Part shown: one piece after another, positions 8,033-16,723 of the stretch
Layout: every line of letters begins with the position of its first letter
Position numbering within the stretch: the stretch's first letter is position 1
Assembly (NCBI RefSeq): GCF_039414295.1
Contig: NZ_JBCITM010000001.1
Span: 372,001-436,000, forward strand
Direction: 5' to 3'
From: Anoxynatronum sibiricum
Lineage (GTDB): Bacteria > Bacillota > Clostridia > Peptostreptococcales > Tindalliaceae
DNA: 64,000 nt
Notes under the pieces: generated by a model
The model's input: the letters and a program-made list of their open reading frames with translations, nothing else
Database searches by the model: none
What the model was told of the DNA's origin: nothing
Program-made: the position numbers and the translations under genes

Positions 8033-9340
8033 ATGAAATGGATTTACTGGCTAAAACCGGGGTTGCAAATGAAAAGATGGCTATTGTTGGGGCTGGCGGG
8101 AATTGTGATGATCTCGGCAGCACTGGCATATTTTTGGCGTGCCATGGAACTGAACCTGCCCGGCGCGACGGCAGTGGCCGCCGGACTGACCGGGCTTCTA
8201 CTATTGATACTGTCGTTGCATCAGGGAATCCTTTCCCTCATGCGAAATCTGGACCGGATTCCCAGAACAGAAACAGTCCAGTCAGAACATGACCGATTGG
8301 TGCAAATGGTATATGACCGGCAAGTTCTCTCCAAAGGACGCCGCATTGTTGTCATTGGCGGAGGTACCGGGCTGTCTGTATTGCTTCGGGGTATGAAACA
8401 GGTAACCACCAACATTTCTGCCATCGTCACTGTTGCCGATGATGGCGGTGGATCCGGTGTTTTAAGAGAAGATCTGGGAATGCTGCCACCCGGAGATATT
8501 CGCAGCTGCCTGTTGGCGCTGGCAGAAATGGAACCCACCATGGAAGCGTTGCTGCAGTACCGATTTACTGAAGGTGTGCTGAAAGGACAGAGCTTCGGAA
8601 ACCTTTTTGTTGCCTCCATGAATGGTATTAGTGACAGCTTTGAAGAAGCAGTCAAAAAAATGGGTGAAGTGTTGGCAGTAAAAGGACAGGTGCTTCCTGT
8701 CACACTGGAAGATTTGACACTCTACGCTCAGCTAAAAAACGGCAAAGTGATTAAAGGAGAATCCAATATTCCATTAAAATGCCAGGAAGAAAACAGCCCC
8801 ATCGATTTTGTATTTATTCGCCCCAGAAAACCGGCTGCGTTGCCGGAAGTACTCACAGCCATTGATGGCGCAGAAGCCATTGTGCTGGGACCCGGCAGTC
8901 TCTATACAAGCATCATCCCCAACCTTCTGGTGAGTGCGGTCACAGAGCGCATTAACCAGTCGAAGGCCGTGAAAATCTATTTACCCAACCTGATGACCCA
9001 ACCGGGAGAAACCGACAGGTATGCAGTGGTAGACCATGTGGAAGCGCTGATGAGCAACACTGGTCTGGCACATCTGGATTACGTGCTGGCCAATGCCCAG
9101 AAGGTTCCGCAAGCCATTGTAGACAAGTATCGGCTGGAGGGAGCAGAAATGGTGCTGCCAAATGCTGAAGATCATCAGCGTCTGAAAGAAAGCGATATTC
9201 AGCTAATGGAAGTAAATGCAGTGGATATCCGCAAAGAATACGTCCGCCACGATGCACTGACCATCTCCAGAATAATACATGATCAACTGATTCCTGAAAA
9301 GCACAGAGCAACTTTATTGCACAAAACAGCCGCTCATTAG
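8033..9340 (+). CDS. yvcK: YvcK/CofD-like gluconeogenesis factor with N-terminal membrane segments
   Basis: The core (from about residue 100) starts with VVIGGGTGLSVLLRG and contains VADDGGGSG, PPGDIR and GPGSLYTSI, the nucleotide-sugar-binding motifs of YvcK/CofD-like proteins. In Bacillus and mycobacteria YvcK homologues bind UDP-sugars and support cell-wall synthesis during growth on gluconeogenic carbon. This copy is 435 residues, longer than the roughly 320-residue Bacillus protein, because about 100 residues with two hydrophobic helices precede the core and should anchor it in the membrane. The stop codon sits inside a small hairpin (9328-9333 with 9342-9347, then TTTT) that may partly terminate transcription. 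Confidence 0.92.
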   Translation: MKWIYWLKPGLQMKRWLLLGLAGIVMISAALAYFWRAMELNLPGATAVAAGLTGLLLLILSLHQGILSLMRNLDRIPRTETVQSEHDRLVQMVYDRQVLSKGRRIVVIGGGTGLSVLLRGMKQVTTNISAIVTVADDGGGSGVLREDLGMLPPGDIRSCLLALAEMEPTMEALLQYRFTEGVLKGQSFGNLFVASMNGISDSFEEAVKKMGEVLAVKGQVLPVTLEDLTLYAQLKNGKVIKGESNIPLKCQEENSPIDFVFIRPRKPAALPEVLTAIDGAEAIVLGPGSLYTSIIPNLLVSAVTERINQSKAVKIYLPNLMTQPGETDRYAVVDHVEALMSNTGLAHLDYVLANAQKVPQAIVDKYRLEGAEMVLPNAEDHQRLKESDIQLMEVNAVDIRKEYVRHDALTISRIIHDQLIPEKHRATLLHKTAAH

Positions 9341-9428
9341 GGCGGCTTTTCAGCGTGGCACACCGCCGTTGAACATGCCAGCCGGTTGTGATAAAGTTAT
9401 GGTTAAGAAAAAACACAGGGATGATCGC

Positions 9429-9857
9429 ATGCGATATGAAACAAGCGCCGGCGGTGTGGTGTTTTTTGGAAATGCCATCCTGCTGCTGAAAAAATACAAC
9501 GGTGACTGGGTACTGCCCAAGGGAAAAGTAGAACCCCTGGAAACCACCCGCGCTACAGCCATTCGGGAAGTGGCTGAAGAGTCAGGTGTGAAAGCAGATG
9601 TGCTTCGATACCTGGGAGCAATACATTATGTCTATCAGGCCAGTTGGGCCAGAAATGAGAATATCTACAAAACCGTCCACTGGTTTCTTATGCAATCACG
9701 CACCATGCGTTGTTTTCCACAGCGAAGTGAAGGGTTTGTGGAAGCCCGGTTTGTTCACATGGATCGGGTGCTTGAAATCGTTAAATACACAGATGAACGT
9801 AAAATGGTTCAGAAAGGGCTGGAGCAACTGGAGCGACTTGGCAAAAAAGTCAAATAA
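9429..9857 (+). CDS. Nudix hydrolase
   Basis: The Nudix box is intact: GKVEP-L-E, seven residues, REVAEESGV, matching Gx5Ex7REUxEExGU, which binds metal for diphosphate hydrolysis. The protein begins with MRYETSAGGVVFF, a usual Nudix start, and is about 142 residues from the ATG at 9429, with CACAGGG upstream. Earlier in-frame starts (9375, 9402) would add residues with no family counterpart. Substrate is unknown. In Bacillus a Nudix gene (yvcI) sits just before rapZ; here it lies between yvcK and whiA, so its link to this cluster is conserved though the order differs. Confidence 0.85.
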   Translation: MRYETSAGGVVFFGNAILLLKKYNGDWVLPKGKVEPLETTRATAIREVAEESGVKADVLRYLGAIHYVYQASWARNENIYKTVHWFLMQSRTMRCFPQRSEGFVEARFVHMDRVLEIVKYTDERKMVQKGLEQLERLGKKVK

Positions 9858-9880
9858 TGATCAGAGAGGATTCCACCAAC

Positions 9881-10861
9881 ATGTCTTTTTCCACAGATAC
9901 CAAAGAAGAACTGGCAAGAATTATACCTGAAGATCGGTGCTGCCAGCTTGCTGAGTTATCGGCTCTCATTCGAATGGCAGGTATGCTGGAACTGGCAGGT
10001 CCTGGTGATCTGCGTATCCAACTCAGCACTGAAAACCCATCGACTGCCCGTAAAATTTTTAAACTGGTGAAACGAATATATGGATTCCAAGCTGAAATAC
10101 AGGTTCGTCAAACTCCGCGCTTTAATAAAAGCAAACAATATGCGTTACTCTTGGAGGATCCGGAAGAAAGCAGACAAATGTTGAAAGAAACCGGCATTCT
10201 TTTGGAAACAGAACAAGGAATCACTTTGCTGGAGCAGGTACCCCAAGCATTGATAAAAAATCGTTGTTGCCGCCGTGCATTTTTGAGGGGCGCTTTTTTG
10301 GGTGGGGGATCCATCAGCGCTCCGGAAAAAAACTACCATCTCGAGTTCGTTTCTTCCAATGAATCACATATTGACAGCATCCAAAAAATATTACGGCGTT
10401 TTCAACTTCAGGGTAAATATATTCTGCGCAAGGGGCATCACGTACTCTACCTGAAAGAAGGTGAGCAAATTGTTGACCTTCTCAATATTATGGGAGCCCA
10501 CCATGCCTTACTGGCACTGGAGAATATTCGAATTCTGAAACAAATGCGCAATAACATCAATCGAATTGTCAACTGTGAAACTGCCAACTTGAGTAAAACC
10601 GTCCAGGCTTCTATGCGACAGGTGGAAATGATTCAGTTCATTGATCGTCGAATCGGTATCCAAAATTTGTCCCAAAGTCTGCGTGAAGTGGCGATTGCCC
10701 GGTTAAAATACCCCGAAGCCAGCCTGAAAGAACTTGGAGAACAAATCAATCCACCGGTGGGGAAATCTGGTATTAATCACCGCTTTAGAAAGCTGGAGCA
10801 ACTTGAAGTGCGTCTCAAAACCCAAAAGATAACATCTTCAGATGGAAATGCTGAAAAATAA
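9881..10861 (+). CDS. whiA: DNA-binding protein WhiA
   Basis: WhiA joins an N-terminal domain related to LAGLIDADG homing endonucleases to a C-terminal helix-turn-helix. Visible landmarks are SFSTDTKEELAR at the start, FLRGAFLGGGS in the LAGLIDADG-like part, and the C-terminal LKELGEQINPPVGKSG with NHRFRKL. The product is about 326 residues, close to the Bacillus length. In Bacillus WhiA affects cell division and chromosome segregation; in Streptomyces it is a sporulation regulator. The ATG at 9881 has GAGGA ten bases upstream; an ATG at 9857 overlaps the Nudix stop and lacks a binding site. Confidence 0.93.
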   Translation: MSFSTDTKEELARIIPEDRCCQLAELSALIRMAGMLELAGPGDLRIQLSTENPSTARKIFKLVKRIYGFQAEIQVRQTPRFNKSKQYALLLEDPEESRQMLKETGILLETEQGITLLEQVPQALIKNRCCRRAFLRGAFLGGGSISAPEKNYHLEFVSSNESHIDSIQKILRRFQLQGKYILRKGHHVLYLKEGEQIVDLLNIMGAHHALLALENIRILKQMRNNINRIVNCETANLSKTVQASMRQVEMIQFIDRRIGIQNLSQSLREVAIARLKYPEASLKELGEQINPPVGKSGINHRFRKLEQLEVRLKTQKITSSDGNAEK

Positions 10862-10882
10862 TGATATTTAATTGAAAATCAC

Positions 10883-10911
10883 TGTTAATGACTGTCGAGA
10901 AAGGATATAAT
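10883..10911 (+). promoter_or_regulatory. Possible promoter of the HD-GYP gene
   Basis: A good TATAAT at 10906-10911, with a weak -35 (TGTTAA, 10883-10888) 17 bases upstream. A small inverted repeat (GGCTTCA near 10938 with TGAAGC near 10955) follows in the leader. Confidence 0.35.
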
Positions 10912-10986
10912 TAGGCACAGGACTTGCTATTCATAAAGGCTTCACCCATCCCCATGAAGCTTTGGCTTCAGACAAGGAGGTCATCT

Positions 10987-12033
10987 ATGCTGGAGGTAAG
11001 CTGCCGAATCCTCATGCCTGGCATGATGCTTGCAAAGTCAGTACACAGCTCAGCAGGCATCCTGCTGTTAAAAGAAGGAGAAATGATTCAGCCCCACACC
11101 CTGGATCAGTTAAAAGCCCATGAAATTGAAAAAATATACATAAAGTGGCCGGAGTCAGGTCTTCAGAAAGATATCAAAGCGGTAAAAGACGAAACCAGGC
11201 AAAAAGCGCTGAGTTTTGTAGAAGAAACATTTAAGTCAGCCTACCATTCCCAGGTACTGGAGCTTGAACAGCTCCGTCGGCAAGTGGATATACTGCTTCA
11301 GGAAATTATCAGTCATGATAATGTGTTGGTAAGTCTCACCAGCCTGAGGTCAATTGACGATTACACTTTTGGACATTCTGTGAACGTGTGCGTGCTGTCA
11401 CTTATTGTCGGCATAACATTGGAAATGAGCCCGGAAGATCTTCGTATTTTAGGAATGGGTGCCATGGTTCATGACATTGGGAAACTCTTTGTTAATCAGA
11501 ATTTGCTTCAAAAACCTGAGACACTCAATGCCTCTGAGTATGCTGAAATGAAAATGCATGCGACTTTGGGTGTGGCAGTGATTGGAAATGAACAGGTTGA
11601 TGAGCGTATTTTGGAGATCATTCGTTATCATCATGAGTGGTATAATGGTTCCGGGTATCCCGACGGGCTGGTGGGTGATGAGATTCCGCTGATGGCACGG
11701 ATTGTGGCCATCTGCGATGTTTATGATGCCTTGACATCCGACCGGGTTTACAAAGAAAAAATATCGGCGCAAGAAGCCTTGGAATACCTGATATGTATGG
11801 GTGACCGCCAGTTTGATTTTCGATTGCTGCGCCAGTTCTTGAAGTACATCCGGGTATACGCTATTGGCATGGTGGTGCGTCTCACTACGGGTGAACAGGC
11901 CAGTGTCCTGTCGAACAATCCCCACTGGCCCACAAGACCGGTGGTACAGGTAACAACCGATGCTGCCGGGAACTCAGTGAAGGAGTATCGAGTGATAGAC
12001 CTCTCCAGAAAACTGGGAATTGATATCATCTGA
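10987..12033 (+). CDS. HD-GYP domain protein, probable cyclic-di-GMP phosphodiesterase
   Basis: The 348-residue protein has a C-terminal HD-GYP domain: GHSVNV, H162-D163 in MVHDIGK, YHHEWYNG, GSGYPDG near 221-227 and CDVYDALTSDR. This set binds two or three metals and hydrolyses c-di-GMP in characterised members. The first 115 residues form a separate small domain (CRILMPGMMLAKSV, then LLKEGE), similar to regions that often precede HD-GYP in clostridia. No membrane helix is visible, so it should be cytoplasmic. AAGGAGG six bases before the ATG at 10987 fixes the start. It stands alone between whiA and yqeB, where Bacillus would carry crh. Confidence 0.88.
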   Translation: MLEVSCRILMPGMMLAKSVHSSAGILLLKEGEMIQPHTLDQLKAHEIEKIYIKWPESGLQKDIKAVKDETRQKALSFVEETFKSAYHSQVLELEQLRRQVDILLQEIISHDNVLVSLTSLRSIDDYTFGHSVNVCVLSLIVGITLEMSPEDLRILGMGAMVHDIGKLFVNQNLLQKPETLNASEYAEMKMHATLGVAVIGNEQVDERILEIIRYHHEWYNGSGYPDGLVGDEIPLMARIVAICDVYDALTSDRVYKEKISAQEALEYLICMGDRQFDFRLLRQFLKYIRVYAIGMVVRLTTGEQASVLSNNPHWPTRPVVQVTTDAAGNSVKEYRVIDLSRKLGIDII

Positions 12034-12061
12034 ACGCCGGCTCTCTGGAGCAGGCGTTTTT
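12033..12061 (+). terminator. Terminator after the HD-GYP gene
   Basis: AACGCC (12033-12038) pairs with GGCGTT (12053-12058); an inner GCTC/GAGC stem extends it, and TTTT follows. Confidence 0.7.
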
Positions 12062-12104
12062 GTGAAACTGATTGAATGACAGACTCATCATTTTGCAGGT
12101 TTGA

Positions 12105-12134
12105 TTTTCAATTACAGCCTAAATAGCGTATAAT
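12105..12134 (+). promoter_or_regulatory. Probable promoter of yqeB-dnaE
   Basis: TATAAT at 12129-12134 with TTTTCA (12105-12110) 18 bases upstream. Placed just after the terminator of the previous gene. Confidence 0.45.
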
Positions 12135-12189
12135 AGAACTGAACGTGACAGCCACAGCCAAAGTAAATGAAGAAAAGGGAGCTGATTTC

Positions 12190-13002
12190 ATGTTGCGGGA
12201 CATCGTAGCCATTCGTGGAGGCGGAGAAATTGGAACTGCCATTGCACACAAATTGAAGCGCAGTGGCTTCAAGGTATTCATCATCGAAAATGATACACCA
12301 ATTTCCATTCGACGGACGGTTGCTTACGCCCAGGCAGTTTTTCACGGCGAAATGACAGTAGAGGGCATCAGAGGTGTTAATGTCTCAGATGCAGAAGGAA
12401 TTATCACAGCATGGGAAAAACAAGAAATTCCGGTGATAGTTGATTCACAGTGTGACATTCTCAATGAAATCCCAGTGGATGTTTTGGTGGATGCCATCAT
12501 GGCCCGTAAAAATACAGGCACCACCCGTGACATGGCCGCCATCACCATTGCCACGGGTCCGGGTTTTATTGCTGGTGAAGATGTGGACATTGTCATCGAA
12601 ACCAAAAAAGGGCATGATCAGGGACGCCTTATTTTTGACGGAGCAGCAGAGCCTGAGACAGCCATCCCCGGTGAAAGCGAAGGGGTTGAAATGAACAAAG
12701 TGGCTAATGCACCCATTGAGGGCGTCATTCATACCCATGTTCATATTGGTGATATGGTGAAAAAAGGCCAACTGATGGCTGAAATTGCCGGCGTTTCCAT
12801 ACATGCCCAAATCAGCGGTATTGTGAGGGGTATTATTCACGATGGTTCAAATGTTTGGAGAGGCCTTAAAATTCTGGAGATCGACCCGGATGTTTCGCCA
12901 GAGCAATGTTACCGGCTTTCCCAACGATCTCGTGATGTGGCCGGCGGCGTGCTGGAAGCTGTTCTATATTTGAAACAGCAGCACCAATTAAACACCGACT
13001 AA
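12190..13002 (+). CDS. yqeB: YqeB-family selenium-dependent molybdenum hydroxylase accessory protein
   Basis: The N-terminus has a Rossmann-like start, IRGGGEIGTAIAHKL, followed by PISIRRTVAYAQAVFHGE, the recognisable signature of the YqeB family. The middle (DVLVDAIMARKN, ATGPGFIAGEDVD) also fits. The last 80 residues, with GVIHTHVHIGDMVKKGQLMAE, look like a biotinyl/lipoyl-type beta barrel. The family is known by genomic context with selenium-dependent xanthine-dehydrogenase-like hydroxylases, where selenium is a labile cofactor; its biochemical role is unproven. ATG at 12190 follows AAGGGAG by eight bases. No hydroxylase gene is in this window, so its partner must be elsewhere. Confidence 0.82.
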   Translation: MLRDIVAIRGGGEIGTAIAHKLKRSGFKVFIIENDTPISIRRTVAYAQAVFHGEMTVEGIRGVNVSDAEGIITAWEKQEIPVIVDSQCDILNEIPVDVLVDAIMARKNTGTTRDMAAITIATGPGFIAGEDVDIVIETKKGHDQGRLIFDGAAEPETAIPGESEGVEMNKVANAPIEGVIHTHVHIGDMVKKGQLMAEIAGVSIHAQISGIVRGIIHDGSNVWRGLKILEIDPDVSPEQCYRLSQRSRDVAGGVLEAVLYLKQQHQLNTD

Positions 13003-13017
13003 CGGATAGGTGATGCC

Positions 13018-16000
13018 ATGTTTGTTCATTTACACGTTCATACAGAATACAGTCTTCTTGACGGATTTGCCAATATCAGTGGCTTGATGGACCATGTGCA
13101 GGCCATGGGAATGCCAGCGGTGGCCATCACCGATCACGGCACCATGTTTGGTGTGGTAGACTTTTATAAGGAAGCCAAAAAACGAAATATTCGTCCGGTT
13201 ATTGGCTGCGAAGTGTATACCGCAGCCAGAGCCATGCAAGAAAAAGACCCTGCTCATGATAAAGATCAGGGTCATTTAGTATTGCTGGCAGAAAACATGA
13301 CAGGCTATCAAAACCTGATCAAACTGGTTTCTTTGGGATATTTGCAGGGATTTTACTACAAACCCCGCATCGATTATGCCACTCTTTCCCAATATACAGA
13401 GGGGCTTATTTGCCTGAGCGCCTGCCTGGCGGGAGATGTGCAGCAACATTTGCTGAATCGAAATTATCAAGCGGCTAAAAAACTGGCACTGGAACTGGAT
13501 GCCATGTTTGGCCGCGGAAACTTCTACCTTGAACTTCAGGATCATGGCATCCAAGAGCAAAAACTGGTCAACGTGGAGCTGATTCGCCTCAGCGGTGACA
13601 CAGGCATTCCCCTGGTGGCCACCAACGATGCCCATTATATTCGAAAAGAAGATGCTGAAGCCCATGACATTCTACTTTGCATCCAAACTGGTAAAATACA
13701 GGAAGATAAAGACCGGATGAAGTTTCCCGGAGATGCCTTCTATCTACGGTCGGAGAAAGAAATGAAGGCTCTTTTTCCTGAGCAGCCCGAAGCATTGGAA
13801 AACACATGGCGCATTGCACAGCGATGTCAGGTGGATTTTGATTTCAACACAATCCATTTACCTGAATACCAACCTCCTGATGACATTTCTCTCAATGAGT
13901 ATCTGGAAAAACTTTGCTTAGAAGGCATGCACCAACGTTACCCCAAGGCTGATGAAACCATTCGGGAACGCCTCTACATGGAGCTGGGAACCATTTTCAA
14001 CATGGGGTATACTGCCTATTTCCTCATCGTATGGGATTTCATCAAATACGCCAAGGATCATCAGATACCAGTGGGGCCGGGGCGGGGCAGTGCTGCCGGC
14101 AGCATTGTCGCTTATGTGCTGGGCATCACTGACGTGGATCCCCTTCGCTATCAGTTGATCTTCGAGCGGTTCTTAAATCCGGAACGCATCTCCATGCCAG
14201 ATATCGACATTGATTTTTGCTATGAACGGCGGGAAGAAGTCATCAATTACGTGAAAGAGAAATATGGCACCGACCGGGTGGCACAAATTATCACTTTTGG
14301 AACCATGGCTGCCCGGGCTGCCATTCGGGATGTGGGACGGGTGATTAACATGTCCTACGGTGAAGTGGATCAGATTGCCAAAATGATTCCCATGGTGCTG
14401 GGCATGACCATTGAAAAAGCATTGGAAATGAACCCGCAGCTTCTTCAGCTCACAAAAGAAAACGACCGCGCTCGTTATCTTATTGAAATGGCGCGCAAAC
14501 TGGAAGGAACTCCGCGTCATGCCTCTACCCATGCCGCTGGTGTGGTGATATCCAAAAAAAAGCTGAATGAACATGTGCCCCTTTACATGCATGAAAACAG
14601 CGTTACCACCCAATTTCCCATGGGAACACTGGAAGAGCTTGGACTTCTTAAAATGGATTTTCTGGGCTTGCGCACCCTTACTGTCATACAGGACGCATTG
14701 AATATTCTGGCAGAAACCGAAGGGGTTCATCTGGATTTCAGCGACAGTCATTATGATGATCCGGCAGTTTACCAGCTCATCAGCAGGGGAGAGACGCTGG
14801 GAGTGTTTCAACTGGAAAGTGCCGGTATGATTCAGTTCATGAAAGAACTGAAGCCCAACTGCTTTGAAGATGTTGTGGCGGGCATCTCCCTTTTTCGTCC
14901 AGGCCCGATGGATTCCATTCCCCGGTACATTCGCAATAAGAACCGGCCAGAGCTCGTTAAATATGCTCATAAGGCGCTGGAGCCCATTCTGGATGTTACT
15001 TATGGGTGCCTGGTGTATCAGGAACAGGTGATGCAGGTGGTGCGCGACCTGGCAGGTTATAGCTATGGCCGCAGTGACCTGGTACGGCGTGCCATGAGCA
15101 AAAAGAAAATGGATGTCATGGAAGAAGAACGTCGCAATTTTATTTATGGGAAGAAAACTGCAACGGGTGACATGGAAATTGAAGGCTGTGTGGCCCGGGG
15201 TATTCCTGCGGATACTGCCAGTCGCATTTTTGACGAAATGATTGATTTTGCCAAATATGCCTTTAACAAATCTCATGCAGCAGCTTATGCCGTGCTGGCC
15301 TACCAAACCGCCTATCTGAAAACTCATCACCCTGTGGCCTTTATGGCTGCTCTTATGACAAGTGTCATGAGCAGTTCATCAAAAATAGCCGAATATATAT
15401 ACGATTGCCGACGGCAGGGGATTGGAGTACTGCCTCCTGATGTGAACAGCAGTGTGCGGGGTTTTTCGGTGGAACGGAATCAAATTCGATTTGGCATGGC
15501 TGCCGTCAAAAATGTTGGGGCGGGAATGATTGATCAACTGGTTATCGAAAGGGAAGCCAATGGCCGCTTCGATCATCTCACAGATTTTTGTGAGCGAATG
15601 TGCAGTCGAGACCTCAACAAAAGGGCCGTGGAGAGTATGATTAAAGCGGGCTCCTTTGACAGTACGGGCGCCACTCGTGCCCAGCTGATGGCAATATACG
15701 AGCAAGTGCTTGACAGTGCTGTACGCAACCGAAAAAACAATCTGCAAGGACAGATGGGTCTTTTTGATTTGATGCAACCAGCTGAAACAATGGCACAGGA
15801 TCATTACCCCGAGGTGTCGGACTTTCAGGAACGGGTACGCCTCAGTATGGAAAAAGAAGTGTTGGGCCTTTATCTCAGCGGTCACCCACTCCAGGAATAT
15901 CAGGAAAAGCTGAAGACCTTTATATCTGCTGATAGCCGCGATTTTACAGAGATGGTGGAAAATCCTATGTCTTCAAGGTTCCGAGACCGGCAAACCCTGA

Positions 16001-16557
16001 TGTTGGGGGGCGTCATCTTCTCAAAAACTATGAAGACCACCCGAAATAACCAGATGATGGCCATCATCCAACTGGAGGATCTTTTCGGAACCATTGAATG
16101 TATCCTGTTTCCTCAAACCTTGGAGCAATACCTTTCTTATATTCAGGAAGATGAAATTGTGCTGTTGGAAGGTACCCTTGATTTTAAAGACGATGAAGCG
16201 CCTAAAATCTTGGTGACTCACATGACAGGCGTGGATCAACTCGAGAGTTGGAAAAACCGCCCGCCGGGAAAGCACAGAAACACTTTTTCCAAGCCGAAAG
16301 CTGCTACTGCCAAAGGAGACAGTCAGCCAAACGGCCAGCGTTTATGGATACGCATTCCCACCAATGGGCATATGAATCTCATTGAAAAGGTCAAACCGTT
16401 ACTGCGCCAGTTTCAGGGTCAAACACCGGTTGTGATTTATGTGAATGAGACCGGCCAGCGATTCCAGGCAGATGAAACGCTTTGGGTGACACCCAGCAGT
16501 GAACTCGTACAGGCACTGCACCAGATTTTTGGCAACGATTCCATCAAACTTCGCTAA
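13018..16557 (+). CDS. dnaE: DNA polymerase III alpha subunit DnaE
   Basis: Replicative polymerase of the C family, 1179 residues. It opens with the PHP domain (HLHVHTEYSLLDG, ITDHG, HLVLLA). The polymerase core includes GPGRGSAAGS, the catalytic aspartates in MPDIDIDF near residues 394-400, and the RHASTHAAG segment. A helix-hairpin-helix region follows, then an OB-fold with LGGVIF near the C-terminus. It starts 15 bases after yqeB and is probably in the same transcript. In Bacilli dnaE is followed by accDA, pfkA and pyk; here pfkA follows directly after a promoter-like gap. Confidence 0.97.
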   Translation: MFVHLHVHTEYSLLDGFANISGLMDHVQAMGMPAVAITDHGTMFGVVDFYKEAKKRNIRPVIGCEVYTAARAMQEKDPAHDKDQGHLVLLAENMTGYQNLIKLVSLGYLQGFYYKPRIDYATLSQYTEGLICLSACLAGDVQQHLLNRNYQAAKKLALELDAMFGRGNFYLELQDHGIQEQKLVNVELIRLSGDTGIPLVATNDAHYIRKEDAEAHDILLCIQTGKIQEDKDRMKFPGDAFYLRSEKEMKALFPEQPEALENTWRIAQRCQVDFDFNTIHLPEYQPPDDISLNEYLEKLCLEGMHQRYPKADETIRERLYMELGTIFNMGYTAYFLIVWDFIKYAKDHQIPVGPGRGSAAGSIVAYVLGITDVDPLRYQLIFERFLNPERISMPDIDIDFCYERREEVINYVKEKYGTDRVAQIITFGTMAARAAIRDVGRVINMSYGEVDQIAKMIPMVLGMTIEKALEMNPQLLQLTKENDRARYLIEMARKLEGTPRHASTHAAGVVISKKKLNEHVPLYMHENSVTTQFPMGTLEELGLLKMDFLGLRTLTVIQDALNILAETEGVHLDFSDSHYDDPAVYQLISRGETLGVFQLESAGMIQFMKELKPNCFEDVVAGISLFRPGPMDSIPRYIRNKNRPELVKYAHKALEPILDVTYGCLVYQEQVMQVVRDLAGYSYGRSDLVRRAMSKKKMDVMEEERRNFIYGKKTATGDMEIEGCVARGIPADTASRIFDEMIDFAKYAFNKSHAAAYAVLAYQTAYLKTHHPVAFMAALMTSVMSSSSKIAEYIYDCRRQGIGVLPPDVNSSVRGFSVERNQIRFGMAAVKNVGAGMIDQLVIEREANGRFDHLTDFCERMCSRDLNKRAVESMIKAGSFDSTGATRAQLMAIYEQVLDSAVRNRKNNLQGQMGLFDLMQPAETMAQDHYPEVSDFQERVRLSMEKEVLGLYLSGHPLQEYQEKLKTFISADSRDFTEMVENPMSSRFRDRQTLMLGGVIFSKTMKTTRNNQMMAIIQLEDLFGTIECILFPQTLEQYLSYIQEDEIVLLEGTLDFKDDEAPKILVTHMTGVDQLESWKNRPPGKHRNTFSKPKAATAKGDSQPNGQRLWIRIPTNGHMNLIEKVKPLLRQFQGQTPVVIYVNETGQRFQADETLWVTPSSELVQALHQIFGNDSIKLR

Positions 16558-16601
16558 AATCTGCTGTTTTTAATCGAACCACAAAACTTTTGATGAATGA
16601 G

Positions 16602-16629
16602 TGTGAAAACGTACAAAGTGTGATATAAT
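16602..16629 (+). promoter_or_regulatory. Possible promoter of pfkA-pyk
   Basis: TATAAT at 16624-16629 with a poor -35 (TGTGAA, 16602-16607) 16 bases upstream, about 95 bases before the pfkA ATG. Confidence 0.4.
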
Positions 16630-16723
16630 AAGTCGTGCTAAGCCTGGTCAAAATTGTTACATGCGGGACACAAAAAGACCAAGCAAAAAAGAATATGCAT
16701 CGATAGAAATGGAGGAACCTTCC

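Noticed and set aside
14173..15330. Long antisense frame of 385 codons inside dnaE
   Set aside because: Lies wholly opposite a well-conserved polymerase core, has His/Phe-rich low-sense composition and no ribosome site.
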